Shown piece by piece: positions 56,801-64,000 of a DNA stretch of 64,000 bases (the stretch's first letter is position 1; the number at the start of each line of letters is the position of its first letter). The stretch lies in assembly GCF_000482485.1 (NCBI RefSeq), contig NZ_AXVK01000001.1:248001-312000 (forward strand), given 5' to 3'. A program made the translations under genes and the position numbers. A model generated the notes under the pieces. That model ran no database searches. It was given only the letters and a program-made list of their open reading frames with translations, and was not told where the DNA came from. Source of the stretch: Paucisalibacillus globulus DSM 18846. Lineage in GTDB: Bacteria > Bacillota > Bacilli > Bacillales > Amphibacillaceae.

Positions 56801-56882
56801 GACTTTAATCATCGTACCTATTGTTTATGAAATCTTATCGAAAATCTTTAAGAAAAATCGTAAAGAAATTCAGGATAATTAA
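53802..56882 (+). CDS. RND/HAE-type efflux transporter (SwrC/YerP-like)
   Basis: 1026 residues from GTG 53802 (site GGGTAGGTG). RND architecture: TM1 at about 10-30, a large exported loop, TM2-6 (about 335-500) with LGAITVAIGRVIDDSIVVVENIYRR carrying the proton-relay Asp pair in TM4, a second exported loop (about 555-860), and TM8-12 with GIVVTNAIVLVDRI. Bacillus SwrC of this family gives surfactin self-resistance and is needed for swarming. No outer membrane exists, so it moves amphiphiles from membrane to outside. Controlled by the divergent TetR gene. Terminator follows. Confidence 0.94.
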   Translation: MKGFVNFVVKNKLAVWLLTFIIIVSGIYSGSRMKTEMIPDISIPYLMVTGVYPGATPEKVMEEISIPLEKTVENLEDVNAVYSNSYANMASIQVEYDYGIDMDEAKRALDSALDNVTLPEGAQEPTITAISMDMMPVVALSISSETEDIVDLTSTVQEVILPNLEKLDGVASATITGQHIEEIELRYDEEKMTEFGLTEDDVKQMIQASDMAISLGLYEFEEGEQAVAIDGKFMSENDLKDMLIPVTPSENQPVPFVKLSDVATVEVVGKVQSVSRTNGENAIAIQVVKGQDANTVDVVNEVKDLMKEEEANLEGLVVEVSLDQGEPIEDSVATMVEKAVFGGLIAVLIILLFLRDFKSTIIAIVSIPVSIFIALMLLNWLDITLNIMTLGAITVAIGRVIDDSIVVVENIYRRLHLKEEKLNGRALVREATLEMFKPIASSTLVTVAVFAPLMLVGGMVGELFLPFALTMTFALGGSLLVAITIVPALSHFLFKKKLYNEKQEIKHKEAGKLANWYKGVLRWTLNHKIITSTVAIIMLIGSLALMPLIGFSFLGSEEEKVMYLTYTPETGELPEETLENVSAVEEEMLKREDIDIVQLSITENDPQASMMVGGGGALMYLIFDPDMENFPEVREDIEEYVFNIGQSGEWKSQNFSSMAFSSNELSYTLYSEDLDKLNEAVSMVEETMNETEGLTDVSSSKEESFVEYTFKVDQEELLQYGLTTGQIVMLLNPNRTEDVLTTIEKDGNGLNVIVKHDEQIQQPKSIDELLETEVMTALGTTMPLSELVEIEEGTTLNTLARSKGEYYASVSGTIVGDDISKASAEVDEAVSELKFPKGVTTGVAGVTADMEETFTQLGFAMLAAVLIVYFILVVTFGEGLAPFAILFSLPFAVIGSFVGLLIAGETISVTVMMGLLMLIGIVVTNAIVLVDRIIHMEHEGMEMRDAILEAGMTRLRPILMTAIATMGALIPMLFGNAGGGLISKGLAITVIGGLASSTVLTLIIVPIVYEILSKIFKKNRKEIQDN

Positions 56883-56884
56883 TG

Positions 56885-56927
56885 AAAACAGGTAGTTCTG
56901 CTTATTAGGCTGAACTACCTGTTTTTT
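56885..56927 (+). terminator. Intrinsic terminator after the RND gene
   Basis: A 14-base stem AAAACAGGTAGTTC/GAACTACCTGTTTT with T6. Confidence 0.92.
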
Positions 56928-56982
56928 ATTCTGGTAGAATAGATAAATAATTTTCAAGGTAAGAACGAAATAAGTAACATAA

Positions 56983-57627
56983 TTAATCTGTAAAACTAGC
57001 CATCATAATTCTCATATGTGCATAAGCTCCGCCTGCTCGTAATGCTGAACTTACCATAACTGCTTCTGCAAGTTCTTCATTTGTTGCTCCTAGCTTCTCT
57101 GCATTCTTCGTATGAACGTCGATACAATAAGGGCATTGTGTTGCTGTGGCAACAGCTACAGCAATAATTTCTTTGAACTTCCCACTCAGTTTCCCATCCT
57201 TCGTTGCAGCAGTGCTAAAAGCTTGGTAGCCTCTGAATGCTTCTTTAGAAAATTTTACTAGTTGGCCTAGGCTTTTTAAATTAGAACGCTCATAGAGGGA
57301 ATTGGATGCTTCAGTATCTTTCGCATTATGAATATGTGTACTGTGTGTTACAGCGCCTCCTGCTTCTACAGCCGCAGTGACAAATACTGCTTCAGATAAT
57401 TCTTCAAGTGTTGCGCCTACTCTTTTAGCATTCTTCGTATGATAATCAATGCAATAAGGGCATTGTGTTACATGCGTTATGGCAACTGCGATAATTTCTT
57501 TTTCTTTCCTAGTCAACATACTGTCCTTAAATACAGCCATATTAAAATCATTAAATGCTTGTAATTGATCTGGAGCCAAATCCTTTAATCTAGTCAAACT
57601 TTCCTCTTTTGAATAAAAATGTGTCAT
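56983..57627 (-). CDS. Tandem carboxymuconolactone decarboxylase/AhpD-like protein
   Basis: 214 residues from ATG 57627 (weak site AAAGGA). Two copies of the AhpD-like domain: TQCPYCIDYHTKNAKRVGAT (Cys56, Cys59) and TQCPYCIDVHTKNAEKLGAT (Cys165, Cys168). Each has the CxxC-x-x-H motif used in AhpD for peroxidase activity with a thiol partner. The two halves are alike, indicating internal duplication. It lies divergently next to a flavin monooxygenase/FMN reductase pair, so a joint role in oxidative chemistry is possible. Real substrate unknown. Confidence 0.88.
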   Translation of the reverse strand: MTHFYSKEESLTRLKDLAPDQLQAFNDFNMAVFKDSMLTRKEKEIIAVAITHVTQCPYCIDYHTKNAKRVGATLEELSEAVFVTAAVEAGGAVTHSTHIHNAKDTEASNSLYERSNLKSLGQLVKFSKEAFRGYQAFSTAATKDGKLSGKFKEIIAVAVATATQCPYCIDVHTKNAEKLGATNEELAEAVMVSSALRAGGAYAHMRIMMASFTD

Positions 57628-58075
57628 TTTAAATCGTCCTTTTATAGTATTTTGTCCATTCAATAACAAATGGGACAATTTAGTGGAAGTAGTAGAAAAA
57701 GTTTTAGTGAGAAATTTGCTAATCTATTCTTCCTACTTTCAAATTACCCAATAGATAGAGTTTTAAACAAAATTATCCTAATAACTCTTATTTATTTTTC
57801 AAGTTTTCATTCGATATTGTATGTATAAATATGATAGGAAACTATCATTTTAATATTTTGATAATAATATGATTTGAGGAGTAAGTGGCCTTGGAAATAA
57901 TGAAAGGAATTTTTATGATTATTTTAGGTTCTATGTTTTGAGAAGCGACTGGCCCGTTGCTTTTGCACTAAGCAGTTTATTAGCTTAAATAGATTTGTTT
58001 AGTGTACTATTAAGTGAGAAATAATCTCAATTACTTTAATCTTAGTAGTGAGATGTAGAGTAGAGGAGTTTTTTT
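57628..58075. other. 448-bp divergent intergenic region
   Basis: AT-rich. It holds a possible remnant of an EamA-type transporter N-terminus at 57900-57980 (listed separately) and the upstream regions of two divergent genes. I see no repeat or terminator in it. Confidence 0.4.
57900..57980 (+). pseudogene. Possible remnant of an EamA/DMT transporter start
   Basis: ATG 57900 reads MKGIFMIILGSMF, then TGA (57939-57941), then EATGP and, one base out of frame, FALSSLLA. EamA transporters commonly begin with a sequence like MKGxxxxxLGSxFWGxTGP, so TGA may replace a Trp TGG codon. Nothing recognisable follows. The piece is short and the call is tentative. Confidence 0.3.
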
Positions 58076-59141
58076 ATGGAAAAATATCGAATAGACCCTA
58101 GCTCCGGGTTAGAATTTGGTATATATACATTAGGTGATCATATTGCTGATCCACATACGGGAGAGCGTATTTCTAGCCAATAACGTATTAAGGAAATAAT
58201 TGAGTTAGCTAAGATGGCTGAACAAGCTGGTATTGATTTCTTTAGTGTTGGAGAGGGCCATCAAGATTATTTTACGACACAAGGACACACAGTAGTCTTA
58301 GGAGCTATTGCTCAGGCAACAGAAAAAATTAAAATTGCGAGTTCATCGACAATTATTAGTACATTAGATCCTGTCCGTGTTTATGAAGATTTTGCGACGA
58401 TAGATTTAATTTCAGATGGTCGAGCTGAATTAATTGCTGGACGTGCATCCAGAGTTGGTGTATTTGACCTGCTAGGATACAGTTTAAGGGACAATGAAGA
58501 TTTATTTGAAGAAAAGTTCGAATTGTTATTGAGAATAAATCAAGAGGAAGTTGTTAATTGGGAGGGGGAATTTAGAGCGCCATTAAGAGATGCAAAAGTA
58601 ATTCCTAGACCTCTACACGGTACATTACCAATTTGGCGTGCAGTTGGTGGGCCTCCTGCAAGTGCTATGAAAGCTGGATACGCTGGTATTCCAATGTTTT
58701 TAGCTATGCTAGGTGGACCAGTTACAAGTTTTAAACGCTCTGTAGATATTTATCTTGATGCCGCAAGAAGAAATGGACACAACCAACCCAGAAGAGCTAC
58801 CAATAGCAGCAGCAGCAGGCTTTTTCTATGTTGCTGATACAATACAACAGGCGCAAGCTGAAACCTATCCATATATAAATGAGGGAATGAAATTAACGAA
58901 TGGTAGTGGTTTTCCAAAGCAACATTTTGCACAAGGAGCACACCCCCATGATGTAATGAATATTGGTAGTCCAGAGTTGATAATTGAGAAAATTCTATAT
59001 CAACATGAGGTTTTTGGACACCAGCGTTATATAGGACAAATGGATTTTGGTGGAATCTCTTTTGATAAATTGAAACGTAATATTGATATAATAGGGACAA
59101 AAATATTACCTGAAATAAAGAAGCATACACGAAAGAAATAG
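58076..59141 (+). pseudogene. LLM-class flavin-dependent monooxygenase gene with a nonsense codon and a frameshift
   Basis: The frame starts at ATG 58076 (site GAGGAG) and reads MEKYRIDPSSGLEFGIYTLG, a luciferase-like N-terminus, to TAA at 58181-58183, where a Gln codon CAA is expected (GERISSQ-stop-RIKEII). It continues in frame with the LLM core (FSVGEGHQDYF, DLISDGRAELIAGRAS, PIWRAVGGPP). Near 58787-58789 (CCC) one extra base shifts the frame; the following frame gives PEELPIAAAAGFFYVADT and the proper C-terminus to 59141. Two independent lesions make it a pseudogene. An FMN reductase gene follows 11 bases later. Confidence 0.85.
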
Positions 59142-59152
59142 GGGGAGCATGA

Positions 59153-59719
59153 ATGAAGATTGTAGGCTTATCTGGGTCTATTGTTGGATCGAAAACAAGG
59201 ACAGCAATGGAGCGAATGATGAATATTTTAGCTGATAAATATACAGATGTTGAACTTATATTAATTGACTTAGCAGACTATGATTTGCCATTTAGTGATG
59301 GACGTAACTATACGGATTATGATGGAGATACTGGCTATGTGACGCAAACGATTATGGAAGCAGATGCTGTAGTAATTGGTACTCCTGTATTTCAAGCCTC
59401 TATTCCGGCAACACTTAAGAATATTTTTGATTTATTACCAGAAAAAGCTTTCTTAAATAAAGTTGTAGGATTTGTTGTGACTGCCGGTTCAGCAAAGCAT
59501 TATTTGGTTGCTGAACAACAATTAAAACCCATAGTAGCATATATGAAGGCACAGATTGTTCAGACTTACGTGTTTTTGGAAGAACAAGATTTTTATCTGA
59601 AAGAAATTACTAATGATGATGTAATCTTTAGAATGGAACGCTTAGCAGAAGATTTAGTAACATTAACCAAAACATACGAAAACATTCGTGAAGCAAAAGA
59701 AGTAGAATACGGTTTTTAG
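59153..59719 (+). CDS. NAD(P)H-dependent FMN reductase
   Basis: 188 residues; the ATG follows AGGGGGAGC. Flavodoxin-like fold with the N-terminal LSGSIVGSKTRTAMERMM phosphate-binding loop and IGTPVFQASIPATLKNIFDLL, the flavin-contact motif of SsuE/YwqN-type reductases. Such enzymes supply FMNH2 to two-component monooxygenases. The upstream gene is exactly such a monooxygenase, now broken, so this reductase has probably lost its partner or serves other enzymes. Terminator follows. Confidence 0.9.
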   Translation: MKIVGLSGSIVGSKTRTAMERMMNILADKYTDVELILIDLADYDLPFSDGRNYTDYDGDTGYVTQTIMEADAVVIGTPVFQASIPATLKNIFDLLPEKAFLNKVVGFVVTAGSAKHYLVAEQQLKPIVAYMKAQIVQTYVFLEEQDFYLKEITNDDVIFRMERLAEDLVTLTKTYENIREAKEVEYGF

Positions 59720-59752
59720 AAGAATCTGGTATAAACTAGGTTCTTCTTTTTA
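59718..59752 (+). terminator. Intrinsic terminator after the FMN reductase gene
   Basis: Arms AGAAGAA/TTCTTCT with T4ATT. Confidence 0.78.
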
Positions 59753-59943
59753 TTAGGAATCAGTAAAGAAAATAACTTTGTACATATAGTAATTCTCTTG
59801 TTTTATTAAAAGTTTCTAAATTAGATTGATTTTAGCTTACATGAACAGATGAAAATGAAAGGGAAGTGTATTATCATTAAAAGGAAATTAAAGGTTGAAT
59901 TTGTTATAATATTTTGAGAGTCCAGATTACAGGGAGATTAAAA

Positions 59944-61896
59944 ATGAAGAAAACTATTGGGATTTTAGCGCATGTTGATGCTGGTAAAACTACATTTTCC
60001 GAGCAATTACTTTTTCATACTAAGGCAATAAAATCTAGAGGTAGAGTAGACCATCAAAGTGCCTTTTTGGATAATCACGATATTGAAAAGAAAAGAGGAA
60101 TCACGGTATTTGCGGATCAAGCGATTTTTAATTATAAAGATTCTACATATCATCTGATTGACACTCCCGGACACGTCGACTTTTCTCCGGAGATGGAGCG
60201 AGCTATTCAAGTAATGGATGCTGCTATCATTATCATTAGTGCGGTAGAAGGAATTGAAGGTCATACAGAAACAGTTTGGAAGTTATTGAAGAAACATCAT
60301 ATTCCAACCTTCTTTTTTATTAATAAGACAGATAGAGATGGAGGAAATGTTGGGACGGTTTTAAGTGATATTCGTGCTAATTTTAAGAGTGATGTTTTAG
60401 ATATTAATTGCTGTTCTATAAAAGATTCATTAAGTGAAGAGATAGTTGATTTTATTGCTGAACGAGATGATGAACTCTTGGAGTACTATATGAGTAATGG
60501 TGTTAATCGTGGATTATGGCTACAAAAGATGCAGGAAATGGTCAAGAAATGCAAGCTATTTCCTTGTTCATATGGTTCGGCCCTCCAAGACATAGGCATC
60601 GAAGAATTTTTAGAGAACTTTGATTATCTAACACGCACACACTACAACGTGGAAGGGGAATTTGCGGGCCGTGTTTACAAGATCCGATATGACGAAACAG
60701 GGACACGGATGACATTTATAAAGGCGTTACATGGTACTTTAAATGTTCGGGATGAGATAGCTTATGGAGATTCAGACAATAGAGAAATGGAAAAGATAAC
60801 GCAAATAAGAAAGTATAATGGAAACCAATTTGATACGGTGCAAAAGGTCTGTGCTGGGGAGCTTTTTGCTGTTTTAGGGTTAACTAATGCTGTGATTGGT
60901 GATGGTGTGGGTGCATTATCTGAGAAACTTACCTATGAAATGATTCCAACCCTTCGTTCAAAGGTAGTATTTGAACCCAAGGTGAATGTGAAAGAGGCTT
61001 TAACTTACTTTAAAGTACTTGACTCTGAAGATCCTTCATTGAAAGTAACTTGGGAGGAGCAACTACAACAAGTTCATATCCACGTTATGGGGACAATACA
61101 ATTAGAAGTACTGAAACAAGTTGTGCTAGAACGTTTTAACTTAGTGGTTGAATTTGAAAAACCAGAAATTATATATAAGGAGACAGTAGAATCTAGTGTC
61201 ACAGGATATGGGCATTTCGAGCCACTTAAACATTATGCTGAAGTACATCTCCAGATTGAATCAGCATCCCGTAATAGTGGTGTCCAGTTTAAAAGTATTT
61301 GTCACACGGATCACTTATCTGTTGGATTACAAAATTTGGTTAGGCAACATGTTTTTGAACGTGAACATCATGGGTTATTAACAGGCTCTGGGTTAACCGA
61401 TGTTAAGATAACACTTTTAAGGGGAAGAGGACATAACAAACATACCCATGGTGGGGATTTTCGAGAAGCGACATTTCGAGCAATTAGACAAGGATTAGAA
61501 AAAGCAAATAATAGATTGTTAGAGCCTTTTTATAGCTTTAAAATCAAGGTTAATATTTCTCAAATGGGAAGGGTGTTAGCTGATATCCAAACTGCCCATG
61601 GAAAATTCGATCCACCGATTACTGATGGTGATAAAGCGATAATTACTGGTATGGCTCCGGTTTCAACTTTTATGGAATACCCGATGATACTTGCTTCTTT
61701 TACAAAAGGTAAAGGAAGTATTTCGCTAAATTTTATAGGCTACGATCTCTGTCATAATGAACAAGAAATAATCAAGAAAATTAATTATGATAAAGACTCC
61801 GATTCGAAGTATACATCCTCATCGGTCTTCTGTGCAAAGGGTGCTGGATATAGTGTGAGATGGGATGAAGCGGAGAAAATGATGCACTGCTTATAA
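59944..61896 (+). CDS. TetM-like ribosomal protection GTPase (EF-G family)
   Basis: 650 residues from ATG 59944, preceded by AGGGAGA. GTPase motifs: P-loop AHVDAGKTT (9-17), RGITVFA switch region (51-57), DTPGHVDF (73-80), NKTD (127-130). EF-G-like domains II to V follow, with the domain IV RGRGHNKHTHGGDFREATFRA region. Length and layout are those of Tet(M)/Tet(O)-type proteins, which remove tetracycline from ribosomes. Divergent chromosomal members of this family are common in Bacillaceae and their resistance activity is often untested. It stands alone with no mobile-element context. Confidence 0.87.
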   Translation: MKKTIGILAHVDAGKTTFSEQLLFHTKAIKSRGRVDHQSAFLDNHDIEKKRGITVFADQAIFNYKDSTYHLIDTPGHVDFSPEMERAIQVMDAAIIIISAVEGIEGHTETVWKLLKKHHIPTFFFINKTDRDGGNVGTVLSDIRANFKSDVLDINCCSIKDSLSEEIVDFIAERDDELLEYYMSNGVNRGLWLQKMQEMVKKCKLFPCSYGSALQDIGIEEFLENFDYLTRTHYNVEGEFAGRVYKIRYDETGTRMTFIKALHGTLNVRDEIAYGDSDNREMEKITQIRKYNGNQFDTVQKVCAGELFAVLGLTNAVIGDGVGALSEKLTYEMIPTLRSKVVFEPKVNVKEALTYFKVLDSEDPSLKVTWEEQLQQVHIHVMGTIQLEVLKQVVLERFNLVVEFEKPEIIYKETVESSVTGYGHFEPLKHYAEVHLQIESASRNSGVQFKSICHTDHLSVGLQNLVRQHVFEREHHGLLTGSGLTDVKITLLRGRGHNKHTHGGDFREATFRAIRQGLEKANNRLLEPFYSFKIKVNISQMGRVLADIQTAHGKFDPPITDGDKAIITGMAPVSTFMEYPMILASFTKGKGSISLNFIGYDLCHNEQEIIKKINYDKDSDSKYTSSSVFCAKGAGYSVRWDEAEKMMHCL

Positions 61897-62240
61897 TCAT
61901 ATGAACTTATGAAATATCCCAATGACCCTGTGACTAAACAGTGGTCATTTTCTTGTGATTGAAGGAAGGGCTTTTTTTAATGAACTTTTAAACAGACCAT
62001 ATTCCGGAGTCATTAAAAAATAAATCCCATTCAAATAGACCATGTATCATATTAGGAAACCAAGGACTTTGTAACTTCGCAGTTTTATAAACAAATTACG
62101 TAATCAATTATATTTTTGAAACCAATGGAAAAAATTCACTATAAGATTCAAATGTTTATATTGGCGCATATTTGTCAGGATGTTAGAAACAATAAAGGTA
62201 GTATTTTGTTGATTTTCTAAGATAACGGAGGTTTAATATA
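61897..62240. other. 344-bp intergenic region
   Basis: It begins with a hairpin terminator (61921-61953). The rest is AT-rich, with no coding frame, repeat or clear promoter that I could see. Confidence 0.4.
61921..61953 (+). terminator. Intrinsic terminator after the TetM-like gene
   Basis: Arms AATGACC/GGTCATT with TTTTC behind. Confidence 0.6.
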
Positions 62241-62516
62241 ATGGCATATTTAAATTTGCATGAAAAGTTACAACAGGCTAGTAGGTTATTAAAAGAAGCA
62301 CAGGATGCAGTCATTCAGGCTCAGGGACAGGATTTACAAACTCTTGAACAAGCTGAGAGTGCACTTAACCAAGCTGAAAGCGAATTGCGAAGTGTTCAAA
62401 ATCAAGCTGGAACAGAAGCAACAGAAAATCCTCAGTTCCAACAAGCATTTGAATCATTACATGATATTAGACAGCAAGTACAAGAAGCGCAGCAGAATAT
62501 TAATGATGTTCTGTAA
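62241..62516 (+). CDS. Small helical coiled-coil protein, 91 aa
   Basis: The ATG follows CGGAGGTTT. The product is nearly all helix with heptads of Leu and Ala among Gln and Glu (LNLHEKLQQASRLLKEAQDA; LEQAESALNQAESELRSVQN), so a two- or three-helix bundle or coiled coil is expected. No signal peptide, no Cys. Similar short Gln-rich helical proteins occur in Bacillaceae without known function. Terminator follows closely. Confidence 0.65.
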   Translation: MAYLNLHEKLQQASRLLKEAQDAVIQAQGQDLQTLEQAESALNQAESELRSVQNQAGTEATENPQFQQAFESLHDIRQQVQEAQQNINDVL

Positions 62517-62524
62517 TGATAGAA

Positions 62525-62556
62525 AGGAAACTTCTATTCAGGGTTTCCTTTTTTAA
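62525..62556 (+). terminator. Intrinsic terminator
   Basis: Arms GGAAAC/GTTTCC with T6. Confidence 0.78.
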
Positions 62557-62725
62557 ATTTAGTTGTTTTATAATAATAATACTTTTGAACTAGTTATAGA
62601 CTGAAGATTTCTTTTTCAGGTAGGGCTTTTTAATCAAAATCTCTTTATAATGTCTAAACTTGAAACCTTTAATAAGTAATTGTCGTAAATATAAGGCGAA
62701 ACGAATACTTAATTAAGGGGATGAC

Positions 62726-63544
62726 ATGTTGAGAAAGTTGTTTTTTATAAGCACATTAGTTATGCTAACCTTTGGTCTAGTGGCATGTGGTGAGAATGCT
62801 GAAGATGTTTATACAAAAGCCATGGAAGCAGCAGATAAAATGGAAAGTGCTGAAGTTAGTATGAAGTTAAATCAAGAAATAGCAATGGCTGAAGAAGGTA
62901 AAATAGTTATCGCTAGTGATATGGAAGGATCGATGATTATTGATCCGATCGCAATGCACCAAAAAGGAACGATGTCTATGACAATGGGCGGAGAAGAAAT
63001 GCCTATGGAAATGGATACGGAAATTTATTTTGTAGATAATGAAATGTATATTTTTGAATCTATGACAGAACAATGGATTAAGGCTGACAGTTCACTTCTC
63101 CCAATTGATACATTAACTTCTAATCAACCGGATGTTTCTGAACAGCTTAAAATGATGGAAGAATATGTAGAGGATTTTGAATTTGAAGAAAAAGATAATG
63201 AGTTTGTATACAAATTGACTGCTGATGGAGAAGGTTTTAAAAAGTTAACAGAAGAAATGCTTGATGAATATCTCCCAAAAGAACTAACAGCAGAAATGGG
63301 TGACCTAACTCAATTACTAGAGGAAATGGAAATTAAGACGCTGTATATAGAAATGTATATAGATAATAAAACATATGATTTAAAGAAGTATAATCTTGAC
63401 ATGGATATGTCGATGAAAGTAGAAGGTGAAACAATTAGTATCGTTCAAAATATGAAATCTGAATATACTAATATAAATGCCATTGATAAAATTGAAGTAC
63501 CACAGGAAGTTTTAGACTCAGCAGTTGATGAAACTGGATTTTAA
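62726..63544 (+). CDS. DUF6612-like lipoprotein
   Basis: 272 residues; the ATG follows AAGGGGATG. Signal peptide with lipobox LVAC (Cys21), so it is lipid-anchored outside. The mature part starts GENAEDVYTKAMEAADKMES, then has a long run of antiparallel strands rich in Met and Glu (SMTMGGEEMPMEMDTEIYFV). This is the LolA/LppX-like beta fold of the Firmicute DUF6612/YhfM-like lipoproteins, function unknown. Unusually rich in Met. Single gene with strong terminator. Confidence 0.75.
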   Translation: MLRKLFFISTLVMLTFGLVACGENAEDVYTKAMEAADKMESAEVSMKLNQEIAMAEEGKIVIASDMEGSMIIDPIAMHQKGTMSMTMGGEEMPMEMDTEIYFVDNEMYIFESMTEQWIKADSSLLPIDTLTSNQPDVSEQLKMMEEYVEDFEFEEKDNEFVYKLTADGEGFKKLTEEMLDEYLPKELTAEMGDLTQLLEEMEIKTLYIEMYIDNKTYDLKKYNLDMDMSMKVEGETISIVQNMKSEYTNINAIDKIEVPQEVLDSAVDETGF

Positions 63545-63551
63545 TTTTTTG

Positions 63552-63587
63552 AAAAAAGATTGATCACTAAGTGATCAATCTTTTTTT
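63552..63587 (+). terminator. Intrinsic terminator after the lipoprotein gene
   Basis: A near-perfect 16-base stem centred on GATTGATCAC/GTGATCAATC with T7. Confidence 0.92.
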
Positions 63588-63856
63588 GTTGACCAATCGA
63601 GTTTGACAATTGATGGATAATAGTCGAAGTAGCAGAACCAGGATATTCAAGTATTTCCTGGTTTTATTCCCTTAATGGAGTAAGTCTACTGTAAGTCCTA
63701 ATTTTCAAGTAACTAGTAGCTATTTTGATGTCTGCTACTAAGTTCTGAAATAAACTTGTAATATGATGCTAAAGTGCATGAAATCTATTAATGTTATAAT
63801 TTTTCTTGGTAGTTTTGACTAATTACTAGTAGATATGAAGAAAGCAGGGGAAAAAG
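63588..63856. other. Intergenic leader before the exported wall protein
   Basis: It contains a second small hairpin, AACCAGGA/TCCTGGTT at 63636-63663 followed by TTATT. TGTAA-containing stretches at about 63690 and 63758 could be WalR-like sites, since cwlO-type genes are WalR targets, but the spacing is not convincing. Confidence 0.3.
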
Positions 63857-64000
63857 TTGAGAAGATTAACTGTAATTACCTTAGCTATTTCAATTATTTT
63901 CGGAACCGCATTTAGTAGTATTCATGTCTTTGCTGCAGAAAAAGATGAATTGCAGGATATTAAAGATCAGCGTAATCAAATCCAGAAGAACCTTTCGGGT
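63857..64000 (+). CDS. Exported coiled-coil protein, CwlO/M23-type, 5' part only
   Basis: TTG 63857 follows AGGGGAAAA. 48 codons are inside the window: a signal peptide (LRRLTVITLAISIIFGTAFS to HVFA, cleavage after Ala) followed by EKDELQDIKDQRNQIQKNLS, the start of a coiled coil. That N-terminal layout is typical of D,L-endopeptidase CwlO and of EnvC-like M23 peptidase proteins. The catalytic domain lies beyond the window, so the family is inferred. Confidence 0.65.
   Translation, partial: MRRLTVITLAISIIFGTAFSSIHVFAAEKDELQDIKDQRNQIQKNLSG

Noticed and set aside
55034-56812. Long antisense frames (184 and 197 codons) opposite the RND gene
   Set aside because: Shadow frames created by the codon bias of the sense gene; low-complexity Ile/Ser/Thr composition and no start sites.
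1-64000. tRNA, rRNA, prophage or complete insertion sequence
   Set aside because: No tRNA-like cloverleaf, ribosomal sequence, integrase, transposase or phage structural gene was recognised.

Overview
The window looks like chromosomal DNA of a low-GC, spore-forming Bacillaceae bacterium, probably near Oceanobacillus, Ornithinibacillus or Virgibacillus. The genus is an inference and was not searched. The support is AT-rich DNA, strong AGGAGG-type ribosome binding sites, frequent TTG/GTG starts, intrinsic terminators after most units, a SleB/CwlJ-like hydrolase, Spo0A-type boxes, a SLAP-domain protein, HelD, and Gram-positive style transporters. There are no rRNA or tRNA genes, prophage, CRISPR or complete insertion sequences.

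Layout. 0-10 kb: the 3' end of an RNase H-like gene; an AraC/GyrI regulator broken by a nonsense codon; helD; a possible orphan small RNA; SLAP and OsmC proteins; two CBO0543-like membrane proteins; a TetR regulator with a paired SMR efflux pump; a terminal-inverted-repeat element holding two GC-rich Bacillaceae repeats; an ECF sigma factor with a SnoaL-like tail plus a VOC protein; a LysM cell-wall hydrolase. 10-21 kb is a nitrate respiration island: three Spo0A-like boxes, a hemerythrin, two small unknown genes, narGHJI, a convergent narK-type transporter fused to a PAS domain, and a small His-containing membrane protein. It is followed by a second element with the same ends, filled with a 42-bp tandem repeat that has been spliced onto the 3' end of a small gene.

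21-39 kb: a BCS1-like AAA ATPase; argS under a T-box with an arginine specifier; a hemolysin III-like protein; an ABC-F protein; DegV; DinB; MerR/TipAS; two NUDIX hydrolases; a glutamine-rich protein; a stress-type SDR; MscS; and an AlaX-type editing protein. 39-50 kb: a MotA/MotB-like pair with a long coiled-coil tail (ZorA/ZorB-like), a set of very small lysine-rich proteins, a VTT/DedA membrane protein, a shortened FtsZ-like protein without the GTP-binding half, a MarR/MFS efflux pair and an epimerase-like protein. 50-64 kb: TldD and TldE/PmbA, a TetR/RND (YerO/SwrC-like) pair, a tandem AhpD-like protein, a broken LLM flavin monooxygenase with an intact FMN reductase, a TetM-like ribosomal protection GTPase, a DUF6612-like lipoprotein, and the start of a CwlO/M23-type secreted protein.

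Themes. Three regulator/efflux units (TetR-SMR, MarR-MFS, TetR-RND) each have a readable palindromic operator. Four or five genes are decayed by single nonsense codons or a frameshift. The observations most worth following are the FtsZ-like protein, the ZorAB-like motor without other Zorya genes, the NarK-PAS fusion, the two elements sharing ends but not contents, and the promoter-terminator pair at 3585-3714.
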